Assembly: GCA_003486785.1 (NCBI GenBank)
Contig: DNFZ01000192.1
Location: forward strand, 1 to 5,378
Direction of reading: 5' to 3'
Length of the DNA: 5,378 nucleotides
Source: Clostridiales bacterium
GTDB lineage: Bacteria; Bacillota; Clostridia; Christensenellales; CAG-138
Both the position numbers and the translations under genes were made by a program. Positions 1-4,968 of the stretch are shown one piece after another (position 1 is the first letter of the stretch; each line of letters starts with the position of its first letter). Under the pieces are notes generated by a model that was given only the letters and a program-made list of their open reading frames with translations, had not been told where the DNA came from and did no database searches.

Positions 1-732
1 ATTTTCTTCGTGCCGGAGAAAAAGCTCGTCCAGCAGATGAAGGACATCAACTACGGCGTCTCCGAAGCGGAGGACCAGAGCAAGTCCATCGAGGTGGACG
101 GCAAACAAAAGCTCCCGCCGGAAGTCATGCGCAGCCTGATTATGATCCTTGCGACCATCACGCTCTGGTTTTTGGGGTACAACGCTGTCACGACAGCCTT
201 TAGCAAATACGCAACCACCATGTGGGCCTCCGGCCTCAACCACGTTTCGACGTGTCTGCTGGTAGCCACCGGCGTTGCGATCGTCTCCTATCTGCCGATT
301 GGCTTTCTAGCCTCCCGTATCGGGCGCAAAAAGACGATCGTTATCGGTCTGATCGTTGCGCTTGCATGCTTCATCTACGGCGCCATCGGCGCGCGCACGT
401 TCTCGCCGCTTCTGTATGTCATGTTCGCGGCAATCGGCTTTGCGCAGGCGGCGGTGACGGTCAACACCTTTCCGATGGTCTGGGAGATCTCTCGCTTTGG
501 CAACGTGGGCAAATACACGGGCTTCTACTATACCTGCTCTATGGCGGCGCAGGTGGTAACGCCCATCGCATCAGGCTATCTGCTGCAATATGTCGGCTAC
601 GATACGCTCTTTCCCTATGCCGCGGTGTTCATCGCGCTTGCGATCATCCCCATCGTGCTAGCCAAGCACGGCGACAACAAGCCTGGCAGGCCGGTCTCCA
701 AGCTGGAGGCGCTGCAGGGTGCGGACGACTAA
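1..732 (+). CDS. MFS transporter, C-terminal half (5' partial)
   Basis: This is the 3' part of a major facilitator superfamily permease in the inner membrane. The frame is open from base 1, so the true start lies upstream of the window; the GTG at 10 is simply an internal Val codon. The visible 243 residues begin with a charged stretch of about 40 residues, which fits the central cytoplasmic loop. Six hydrophobic segments follow, roughly at residues 45-65, 80-103, 110-130, 135-155, 170-193 and 198-220, then a short polar tail. The loop sequence GFLASRIGRKK (about residues 101-111) is a degenerate copy of the MFS motif-A GxxxDxxGRKK, placed as expected between helices 8 and 9. The segment resembles SLC45/sugar-cation symporter-like MFS proteins of Clostridia, so a sugar or glycoside substrate is possible, but this is inference. 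The stop is followed directly by the infC promoter region and no convincing terminator is visible. Confidence 0.85.
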   Translation: MFFVPEKKLVQQMKDINYGVSEAEDQSKSIEVDGKQKLPPEVMRSLIMILATITLWFLGYNAVTTAFSKYATTMWASGLNHVSTCLLVATGVAIVSYLPIGFLASRIGRKKTIVIGLIVALACFIYGAIGARTFSPLLYVMFAAIGFAQAAVTVNTFPMVWEISRFGNVGKYTGFYYTCSMAAQVVTPIASGYLLQYVGYDTLFPYAAVFIALAIIPIVLAKHGDNKPGRPVSKLEALQGADD

Positions 733-777
733 TCGCGTAGATTCTGCAAAAATAGGGCGGGTTTGGCGTCTTTTTGC

Positions 778-806
778 TTGACATGACACGGTAATCTCCA
801 TATAAT
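778..806 (+). promoter_or_regulatory. Consensus sigma-70/sigma-A promoter for infC operon
   Basis: The -35 hexamer TTGACA (778-783) and the -10 hexamer TATAAT (801-806) both match consensus exactly and are 17 bp apart, the optimal spacing. Transcription should start near 812-814, giving a leader of about 140 nt before infC. Such a strong housekeeping promoter suits a translation-factor and ribosomal-protein operon whose output is trimmed downstream by attenuation. Confidence 0.93.
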
Positions 807-811
807 AGTCA

Positions 812-951
812 TGTTCAAGCAGAAGCGCCCGCTTCTCACCTGCCGACGATTGTCAGGCATGGTCACAACACTCATTCGTTTATGATGGTTTGTTCAGTGG
901 GCGCAAGGCAGCTTGTGCCCACTATTTTATTTTATTTGGAGGTGTACTGCC
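812..951 (+). ncRNA. Probable L20-type autoregulatory leader of infC-rpmI-rplT
   Basis: This 5' untranslated leader of about 140 nt can fold in two ways. Local hairpins are AGAAGC/GCTTCT (821-826 with 831-836) and TGCCGAC/GTC-A-GGCA (841-847 with 852-859, one bulged A), followed by a terminator at 896-923. Alternatively, GCGCCCGCT (825-833) can pair with AGTGGGCGC (896-904), nine pairs including one G-U. That pairing uses the first hairpin's bases and the 5' arm of the terminator, so it would act as an antiterminator. In Bacillus subtilis the infC-rpmI-rplT leader is attenuated by ribosomal protein L20, and the same logic is inferred here because rplT is the third gene. L20 binding could not be tested from the sequence; the homology call rests on position and architecture. 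Confidence 0.75.
896..937 (+). terminator. Attenuator terminator in infC leader
   Basis: AGTGGGCGCAAG (896-907) and CTTGTGCCCACT (912-923) form a 12-bp stem with one G-U pair and a GCAG tetraloop. A T-rich run (925-937, interrupted by two As) follows. It ends one base before the infC ribosome binding site, so termination here would stop the transcript before any infC is made. The 5' arm is shared with the proposed antiterminator. Confidence 0.85.
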
Positions 952-954
952 ATC
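938..954 (+). promoter_or_regulatory. infC ribosome binding site and ATC start
   Basis: GGAGG at 938-942 is the only good Shine-Dalgarno sequence near the start of infC. With a 9-nt spacer it points to the ATC codon at 952-954. The next in-frame ATG (970) is 27 nt from the SD, too far, and the upstream in-frame TTG (913) lies inside the terminator stem. Initiation factor IF3 genes are known for non-canonical start codons such as AUU in Escherichia coli, which IF3 itself discriminates against, so an AUC start is plausible. Confidence 0.75.
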
Positions 955-1479
955 GCTATCACGGAATTGATGATCAATGAAGAGATCCGTGACCCACAGG
1001 TCCGCTTAATCGGCGAAAACGGCGACCAACTCGGCATCGTGGAACTCCGCGCTGCGCAAAAGATGGCCGACGATCGCGAACTGGATCTCGTCAAGATCGC
1101 GCCCAACAGCACTCCGCCCGTCTGCAAGCTCATGGACTACGGCAAATACCGGTTTGAAATGAGCAAGCGCGAAAAGGAGCAGCGGAAGAATCAAAAGATC
1201 GTTGAGCTCAAGGAGACGCGGCTCTCCGCGACCATCGACGTGCGCGACATGGAGATCAAAGCCAGGCAGACGCTAAAATTTCTCGCAGAGGGCGACAAGG
1301 TCAAGGTATCCATCCGCTTCCGTGGAAGGCAGATCACGCACGGCGAGATCGGAATGGACGTCATGAAGCGCTTCTTTGAAATGCTGGGCGACAACGCGGT
1401 CAAAGAGCGCGAGCCGAAGATGGAAGGCAGAAGCCTTTTCATGATTCTCGCCGCAAAAGCCGAGAAAAAGCAGGCGTAA
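952..1479 (+). CDS. infC: Translation initiation factor IF-3
   Basis: IF-3 binds the 30S ribosomal subunit, keeps it apart from 50S and checks the start codon and initiator tRNA. From the ATC start the protein is 175 residues, close to the 173 of B. subtilis IF3. The N-domain runs to about residue 75 and contains the conserved INEEIRDPQVRLIGENGDQ block (about residues 8-26) and the family signature APNSTPPVCKLMDYGKYRFE (about 50-69). A lysine-rich linker (about 71-85) leads to the C-domain (about 86-168), with GDKVKVSIRFRGRQITH and the final EGRSLFMILA strand. The ATC start is chosen because of the GGAGG at 938-942; a longer form from TTG 913 would begin inside the attenuator stem. It is the first gene of the classical infC-rpmI-rplT operon. 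An AUC start implies that excess IF3 represses its own translation, as shown for the AUU start in E. coli; that part is inference. Confidence 0.96.
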   Translation: MAITELMINEEIRDPQVRLIGENGDQLGIVELRAAQKMADDRELDLVKIAPNSTPPVCKLMDYGKYRFEMSKREKEQRKNQKIVELKETRLSATIDVRDMEIKARQTLKFLAEGDKVKVSIRFRGRQITHGEIGMDVMKRFFEMLGDNAVKEREPKMEGRSLFMILAAKAEKKQA

Positions 1480-1582
1480 GCCACGCGCGCGAAGCTGCGC
1501 CAACCCCCAAAACAAAAGAACATTTGCTCGCGGGAGCAAGAAAAAATACTGTCGTGAAGAAAGAACCAGGAGGAACCGACCC

Positions 1583-1780
1583 ATGCCAAAGATAAAGACC
1601 CATCGCGGAGCGGCGAAGCGCTTCTCCCTCACAAAATCGGGCAAGATCAAGCGCGCCAAGGCCTACAAGCGCCATATCCTCTCCAAGAAGTCCACCAAAC
1701 GCCTGCGCGGTTTGCGACAGACCGGCTACATCGCCGATGTCGAAGAAAAGAAGATCCGCAAGCTGTTGCCGTACGCGTAA
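1583..1780 (+). CDS. rpmI: Large-subunit ribosomal protein bL35
   Basis: bL35 is a small, very basic protein of the 50S subunit. The frame gives 65 residues, the usual size. The N-terminal MPKIKTHRGAAKRF is the family signature, and LSKKSTKRLRGLRQTGYI in the middle is also typical. AGGAGG at 1568-1573 sits 9 nt before the ATG. The 103-bp gap after infC holds a small hairpin (TTGCTC at 1524-1529 with GAGCAA at 1534-1539) but no T-run, so transcription should continue from infC. The rplT ribosome binding site overlaps the rpmI stop codon, which suggests tight coupling of the two. Confidence 0.97.
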   Translation: MPKIKTHRGAAKRFSLTKSGKIKRAKAYKRHILSKKSTKRLRGLRQTGYIADVEEKKIRKLLPYA

Positions 1781-1795
1781 GGAGGAGATTGAATT

Positions 1796-2152
1796 ATGGC
1801 CAGAATTAAAAGAGCAGTCAATGCACTCAAGAAGCGCCGCAAAGTGCTGCGGCTTGCCAAAGGTTACTACGGCGCAAAGAGCAAGCAATACCGCGCCGCA
1901 TCCCAGCAGGTGATGAAGTCCATGGCGTATGCGTACGTCGGCCGCAAGCTCAAGAAGCGCGAATATCGCCGCCTCTGGATTGCGCGCATCAACGCGGGCG
2001 CGCGCATCTGCGGCACCACCTACAGCCGCCTGATCAACGGGCTCAAACGCGCCGAGATCAACATCAACCGCAAGGTGCTCGCCGACCTCGCCATCACGGA
2101 TATGACCGCCTTTAAGGAATTGGTTGATATCGCGATGAAGGCCAGCGCGTAA
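1796..2152 (+). CDS. rplT: Large-subunit ribosomal protein bL20
   Basis: bL20 binds 23S rRNA early in 50S assembly and is also the repressor of its own operon in E. coli and B. subtilis. The protein is 118 residues, the normal length. The basic N-terminal tail (MARIKRAVNALKKRRKVLRL, RNA-binding extension) is followed by the conserved AKGYYGAKSKQYR and VMKSMAYAYVGRKLKKREYRRLWIARI regions. The C-terminal domain has NRKVLADLAI at about 92-101. AAGGAGG (1779-1785) overlaps the rpmI stop and gives a 10-nt spacer to the ATG. A strong terminator begins 14 bp after the stop, so rplT is the last gene of the operon. Its product is the expected effector of the leader at 812-951. Confidence 0.97.
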   Translation: MARIKRAVNALKKRRKVLRLAKGYYGAKSKQYRAASQQVMKSMAYAYVGRKLKKREYRRLWIARINAGARICGTTYSRLINGLKRAEININRKVLADLAITDMTAFKELVDIAMKASA

Positions 2153-2166
2153 GAAGCGCAACACAG

Positions 2167-2196
2167 GAACCGTCGAACCATCGGCGGTTCTTTTTT
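2167..2196 (+). terminator. Intrinsic terminator of infC-rpmI-rplT operon
   Basis: GAACCGTCG (2167-2175) pairs with CGGCGGTTC (2182-2190), a 9-bp stem with one G-U pair and a six-base loop. Six Ts follow at 2191-2196. It lies 14 bp after the rplT stop. Confidence 0.95.
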
Positions 2197-2278
2197 ATGC
2201 GCGGGCGCATACACAACACCCCCCCGTCCTTGCGCGTTTGCGCATACACACCACCTTCGTTTTTTTGCACGCATGTGC
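2197..2278. repeat. Three short hairpin-forming imperfect repeats
   Basis: Three small inverted repeats follow each other at about 35-bp intervals: ATGCGC-GG-GCGCAT (2197-2210), TGCGC-GTTT-GCGCA (2231-2244) and GCAC-GCAT-GTGC (2267-2278). The first two are followed by nearly the same tail, GCGCATACACAACACC (2205-2220) against GCGCATACACACCACC (2240-2255), 15 of 16 bases identical. The third has lost the tail. No coding frame explains them. They sit between a terminator and the next promoter, so they could be intergenic repeat units, protein-binding sites or slippage products. Confidence 0.55.
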
Positions 2279-2290
2279 GCGTTGTCACGG

Positions 2291-2318
2291 TTGTCCATAT
2301 TAGATTCTGTGCTATACT
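2291..2318 (+). promoter_or_regulatory. Probable sigma-A promoter for GNAT-trmH-hydrolase unit
   Basis: TTGTCC (2291-2296) and TATACT (2313-2318) are separated by 16 bp. A second, overlapping TATACT (2318-2323) and a better -35-like TTGTCA (2282-2287) are nearby but not at good spacing to either. This is the only promoter-like sequence between the rplT terminator and the next gene. Confidence 0.55.
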
Positions 2319-2346
2319 ATACTGAAACGAAAAGGAGCCTTTTTTG

Positions 2347-2892
2347 ATGCATCGCCTCGAGAGTGAACGCCTGATCCTCCGCAGCTTTACCGAGCAGGAC
2401 ACCGACGACCTCTACCGTTATGCCGTCGACCCTGCGGTTGGCCCGCGCGCGGGCTGGAAGCCGCACGAGACGCGCGAGGAGTCGCTTTCGATCGTGCAAA
2501 TGTTCATTGCGGACGACAACGTCTTTGCGCTGGAACGCAAGAGCGACCGCCGCGTGATCGGCTCGATTGGCCTGCATAAGGACAAATGGCGCAACCTGCC
2601 GGATGTGCGCTCGATCGGCTACGTGCTCGCGCAGGACTGCTGGGGCAAGGGCTACATGAGCGAGGCGGTCCGCCGCGTGCTGCGCTACGGGTTTGAGGAG
2701 ATGAACCTTCGGCTCATGAGCGTCTCGCACTATACCTTTAACGATCGATCCCGCCGCGTAATCGAAAAATGCGGCTTTGTCTACGAGGGCACGCTGCGGC
2801 AAACGTTTTTGCGCTATGACGGCGCGGTGTTTGACGAGGCGGTGTTCTCCATGACCAAGGACGAGTGGACAAAGCGGCAGGCGCAAGCATAA
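2347..2892 (+). CDS. GNAT family N-acetyltransferase, RimJ/RimL-like
   Basis: This is a predicted cytoplasmic acetyltransferase that moves an acetyl group from acetyl-CoA to an amine. The 181-residue protein has the RimJ/RimL-type opening RLESERLILRSFTEQD (residues 3-18). The acetyl-CoA pyrophosphate-binding motif A is IGYVLAQDCWGKGYMSEAV (90-108), and a C-terminal motif NDRSRRVIEKCGFVYEGTLR (132-151) is typical of the family. Substrate is unknown: ribosomal protein N-termini, a small molecule or an antibiotic-like amine are all possible. The ATG at 2347 is chosen over the in-frame TTG at 2344 because AAGGAG (2332-2337) is then 9 nt away. The SD lies within an A/T-rich inverted repeat, AAAAG-GAGC-CTTTT (2330-2343). 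It is likely the first gene of a unit with the methyltransferase 46 bp downstream. Confidence 0.9.
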   Translation: MHRLESERLILRSFTEQDTDDLYRYAVDPAVGPRAGWKPHETREESLSIVQMFIADDNVFALERKSDRRVIGSIGLHKDKWRNLPDVRSIGYVLAQDCWGKGYMSEAVRRVLRYGFEEMNLRLMSVSHYTFNDRSRRVIEKCGFVYEGTLRQTFLRYDGAVFDEAVFSMTKDEWTKRQAQA

Positions 2893-2938
2893 GCCGCCGC
2901 ATGCAAGATATTATCAAGCCGAAAGGAGCTTTGCGTTT

Positions 2939-3688
2939 ATGATCATCGAAAGCCGCGCAAACGAGCGCGTCAAGCAAGCGCGCAAGCTGCTCCTGCGCAA
3001 AGAGAGAAGGGCGAGCGGGCTGCACCTCATCGAGGGCGACAAGCTCGTGCGCGAGGCGGTCGCTTCCGGCGCGGCCATCGAATCCTGCTTTGTAGAGGAA
3101 GGGTATGCCTTTACACCGCCGGAGGGCGCGCCGATGTACGCGGTCACCCGCACGGTGCTGGAATCCCTCTGCGAAAGCCAGACGCCGCAGGGCATCGTCG
3201 CCGTAGTAAAAACCCCCTCCCTCACCCCGCCGGAGACGTATCCGCAGGGGCTGGTGCTCGTGCTCGACGGCGTGCAGGACCCCGGCAACGTCGGCGCAAT
3301 CCTCCGCTCGGCGGACGCTTTCGGGGCGGCGGGGCTGCTGCTCTCCCCCGCGTGTGCCGACGTTTTTGCGCCAAAGACGCTGCGCGCCGCCATGGGCTCA
3401 ACCTATCATTTACCCGTCTGGCAGGGCGAGCTTCTGCCGGAGCTGGCTCAGATGCTGCAGCAGGGCTTTACCGCCATCTGCGGCGATTTGCGCGGCAGTG
3501 AAACGATGCCTGCACTCTCGCCAAACGTTGCGCTCATCATCGGCAGCGAAGGCAGCGGCGTGAGCGATGCTGTGGCAGAAAGATGCGAGCGTTTTCGCCT
3601 GACCATGCGCGGGCGGGCGGAGTCGCTCAACGCCTCCGTCGCCGCAGGCGTGCTGTTGTATGTTGTTTCCGAGGCGATGCCCCGTTAA
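2939..3688 (+). CDS. TrmH/SpoU-family RNA 2'-O-methyltransferase
   Basis: This is a SAM-dependent 2'-O-ribose methyltransferase of rRNA or tRNA, similar in layout to B. subtilis YsgA; the target nucleotide is unknown. The 249-residue protein has an N-terminal L30e-like substrate-binding domain (about 1-95, with IESRANERVKQARKL and HLIEGDKLVREA). The SPOUT catalytic domain follows, with all three motifs: motif 1 LDGVQDPGNVGAILRSADAFG (109-129, N117 and R123), motif 2 IIGSEGSGVSD (200-210, E204) and motif 3 LTMRGRAESLNASVAAGVLL (221-240, N231). These are the residues that form the knotted SAM site and catalytic centre. AAAGGAG (2922-2928) is 10 nt before the ATG. In Bacillus the homologue lies a few genes after infC-rpmI-rplT and just before pheST. 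Here a similar neighbourhood is kept, but pheST does not follow. It appears cotranscribed with its flanking genes. Confidence 0.93.
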   Translation: MIIESRANERVKQARKLLLRKERRASGLHLIEGDKLVREAVASGAAIESCFVEEGYAFTPPEGAPMYAVTRTVLESLCESQTPQGIVAVVKTPSLTPPETYPQGLVLVLDGVQDPGNVGAILRSADAFGAAGLLLSPACADVFAPKTLRAAMGSTYHLPVWQGELLPELAQMLQQGFTAICGDLRGSETMPALSPNVALIIGSEGSGVSDAVAERCERFRLTMRGRAESLNASVAAGVLLYVVSEAMPR

Positions 3689-3734
3689 ACTCCCCCAAAA
3701 ATACGTTTCAAACTCAAACAAAGGAGTAGCTCAT

Positions 3735-4295
3735 ATGGAACAGGCACAAATCAAAAAAGTCCTCGTCGTGGTCGACATGCAAAACGACTTCGTCTCCGGC
3801 GCGCTGGGCAGCGCCGAGGCGCAGGCCGTCGTCGAGCCCGTCGTACAGCGCATTCTCGATTTTGACGGGCTGATTCTCTACACGCTTGATACGCATACGC
3901 AGGATTACCTCAACACGAAAGAGGGGCAAAAGCTCCCCGTGGAGCACTGCATTGCGGGCACCGAAGGCTGGGCGCCCAATTCCGCCGTCTGGATGGCGCT
4001 GATGCACAAAAACGTTGCGGACGAGCAGCACATGATCGCCAAGGACACCTTTGGCGGCGTAAGCCTGCCCATGCGCATCCACGAGATGCTTGCGGGCGTT
4101 GAGCCGGAGGAGATCGCGCTTGTCGGCCTTTGTACGGATATCTGCGTGATCAGCAATGCGCTGCTGCTCAAGGCGTTTTACCCCGAATCGACCATCACGG
4201 TGGACGCCGCTGCCTGCGCGGGCGCAACGCCGGAGGGGCACAAGACCGCGCTTACCGCCATGAAAGCGTGTCATATCGATATCATAAACGAATAG
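3735..4295 (+). CDS. Nicotinamidase-like cysteine hydrolase (isochorismatase superfamily)
   Basis: The protein is a 186-residue isochorismatase-fold amidohydrolase. The catalytic triad is visible: D14 in VVDMQNDFVSG, K103 in IAKDTFGG and C137 in GLCTDICVISNAL, with the usual cis-peptide-like VGLCTD before it. Candidate metal ligands D52, H54, E63 and H71 (LDTHTQDY, KEG and EHCIAGT) match the spacing recalled for the Streptococcus pneumoniae nicotinamidase rather than the D-H-H-H set of mycobacterial PncA. Nicotinamide to nicotinate, in NAD salvage, is therefore the leading guess, but other amides are possible. AAGGAG (3721-3726) lies 8 nt before the ATG; the longer TTG-started frame from 3660 would overlap the methyltransferase and lacks an SD. 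The start follows the methyltransferase stop by 46 bp, without a terminator. Its last 12 codons are the first unit of a tandem array (4260-4400). The gene is otherwise intact. Confidence 0.9.
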   Translation: MEQAQIKKVLVVVDMQNDFVSGALGSAEAQAVVEPVVQRILDFDGLILYTLDTHTQDYLNTKEGQKLPVEHCIAGTEGWAPNSAVWMALMHKNVADEQHMIAKDTFGGVSLPMRIHEMLAGVEPEEIALVGLCTDICVISNALLLKAFYPESTITVDAAACAGATPEGHKTALTAMKACHIDIINE

Positions 4296-4400
4296 TTTTC
4301 TCTTAATTTGATGAAGGCTTGCCATATCGATATCATAAACGAATAGTTTTCTCTTAATTTGATGAAAGCGTGTCATATCGATATCATAAACGAATAATTT
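4260..4400 (+). repeat. 51-bp tandem array duplicating the hydrolase 3' end
   Basis: Units run 4260-4310, 4311-4361 and a truncated 4362-4400. Each full unit is 51 bp: the last 12 codons of the hydrolase gene (MKACHIDIINE and stop) plus a 15-bp tail TTTTCTCTTAATTTG. The first stop (4293-4295) ends the protein, so the second and third units are untranslated unless reinitiated. Unit 2 differs from unit 1 in its coding part at three bases (AAA to AAG, GCG to GCT, TGT to TGC), all silent. Unit 3 differs only in its stop, TAA for TAG. Each unit carries the 10-bp palindrome ATATCGATAT (4273, 4324, 4375). The third unit is joined to the sequence leading to the terminator. Confidence 0.95.
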
Positions 4401-4433
4401 CCGTCGTGAACGGGAAAACACCCCGTAATCCTT

Positions 4434-4459
4434 AAGAGCGCCGCAAGGCGCTCTTTTTT
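4434..4459 (+). terminator. Intrinsic terminator after the hydrolase gene
   Basis: AAGAGCGCC (4434-4442) pairs perfectly with GGCGCTCTT (4447-4455) around a GCAA tetraloop (GNRA type). A T-run of six (4454-4459) follows. It closes the acetyltransferase-methyltransferase-hydrolase unit and separates it from the perR promoter 12 bp downstream. Confidence 0.95.
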
Positions 4460-4470
4460 CACGCGCCTGC

Positions 4471-4499
4471 TTGACACGGCGGGCAGACTCTGATACATT
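4471..4499 (+). promoter_or_regulatory. perR promoter with extended -10
   Basis: TTGACA (4471-4476) is a perfect -35. At 17 bp spacing lies TACATT (4494-4499), a fair -10 preceded by TG at 4491-4492, which makes it an extended -10 (TGnTACATT). The predicted start site, near 4505-4507, falls inside the palindromic operator, so repressor binding would block initiation. Confidence 0.8.
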
Positions 4500-4502
4500 T
4501 AG

Positions 4503-4519
4503 TTTAGAATGATTCTAAA
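4503..4519. promoter_or_regulatory. PerR/Fur-type operator
   Basis: TTTAGAATGATTCTAAA is a perfect 8-1-8 palindrome. Its core TTAGAATGATTCTAA differs from the B. subtilis PerR consensus TTATAATNATTATAA only at one symmetric pair of positions (T to G and A to C). It lies directly after the -10 element and 32 bp before the ATG of the PerR-type gene. This fits negative autoregulation relieved by peroxide or metal depletion. The changed pair may be the species' own box consensus. Confidence 0.9.
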
Positions 4520-4551
4520 TCCTATATTCTTTCTAGTTTGAAAGGCACCGT

Positions 4552-4968
4552 ATGAAAGAATTCGACCGGGTTACCGCGCTGCTGGAGGCAAAAGGGATCA
4601 AGCCCTCTCTTCAGCGCCTGCTCCTGCTGCATTACATGCACAATGCACATGATCATCCGACCGTGGAGAGAATCCACGCGGATCTGGTAAAACAGGGGCA
4701 CTCGCTCTCCAAGGCGACCGTTTACAACACCCTGACGCTGTTTGTCCAAAATGGATTGCTGCGTCTGGTGGGGCTCGATCACAGCGAAGCGCGCTACGAT
4801 ATACTCACGTGTGACCATGCGCATTTCGTCTGCGAGCGCTGCGGGGCGATCTATGATGTGCCGGTCGATTTTGACCAGCTCAACCTTCAGTTTCCCGAGG
4901 CGGAGCAAGTCCGGCAGCGGGATATCTTCTACCGCGGCGTGTGCAAGCGCTGCACAACGCAAGACTAA
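4552..4968 (+). CDS. perR: Peroxide-responsive Fur-family repressor PerR
   Basis: This is a metal-dependent DNA-binding repressor of peroxide-defence genes. Its 138 residues are slightly short of the 145 of B. subtilis PerR. The winged-helix domain (about 1-80) has the recognition helix region LSKATVYNTLTLFVQNGLL (52-70). The regulatory metal site is complete by alignment to PerR: H35, D83, H89, H91 and D102. Asp rather than Glu at the last position favours PerR over Fur, and H35 and H89 correspond to the histidines oxidised by peroxide in B. subtilis. The structural zinc site is C94-x-x-C97 and C131-x-x-C134. AAAGG (4541-4545) sits 6 nt before the ATG. A matching operator overlaps its promoter, and katG lies 106 bp downstream with no visible terminator, so the two probably form an autoregulated operon. 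Confidence 0.93.
   Translation: MKEFDRVTALLEAKGIKPSLQRLLLLHYMHNAHDHPTVERIHADLVKQGHSLSKATVYNTLTLFVQNGLLRLVGLDHSEARYDILTCDHAHFVCERCGAIYDVPVDFDQLNLQFPEAEQVRQRDIFYRGVCKRCTTQD

Noticed and set aside
222..740. 172-codon + strand frame overlapping the MFS gene
   Set aside because: It is Arg/Cys/His-rich with no membrane or domain pattern, while the other frame encodes clear transporter helices.
746..777. GCAAAAA/TTTTTGC inverted repeat after the MFS gene, as a terminator
   Set aside because: The stem is seven pairs, mostly A-T, around an 18-nt loop without further pairing, and it abuts the -35 element. It is too weak to call.
913..951. Upstream TTG start for infC, adding 13 residues
   Set aside because: It begins within the attenuator stem, has no SD, and the added residues do not resemble an IF3 N-terminus. 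GGAGG at 938 points to ATC 952.
1522..1546. Hairpin between infC and rpmI as a terminator
   Set aside because: The stem TTGCTC/GAGCAA is followed by As, not Ts, on the transcribed strand. It may be a processing or folding element only.
1439..2164. 241-codon minus-strand frame over rpmI and rplT
   Set aside because: It is the complement of two certain ribosomal protein genes and has no family features; GC-rich codon use leaves the opposite strand open.
2317..2886. 189-codon minus-strand frame opposite the acetyltransferase
   Set aside because: It mirrors the acetyltransferase gene, lacks a ribosome binding site and shows no recognisable motif.
4260..4400. CRISPR-like array
   Set aside because: Units are directly adjacent without unique spacers, derive from the coding end of the hydrolase gene, and number fewer than three.
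3714..4421. 235-codon minus-strand frame that includes 17-residue repeats
   Set aside because: It lies opposite the hydrolase gene; the repeats are only the antisense reading of the 51-bp units. No SD, promoter or recognisable domain supports it.
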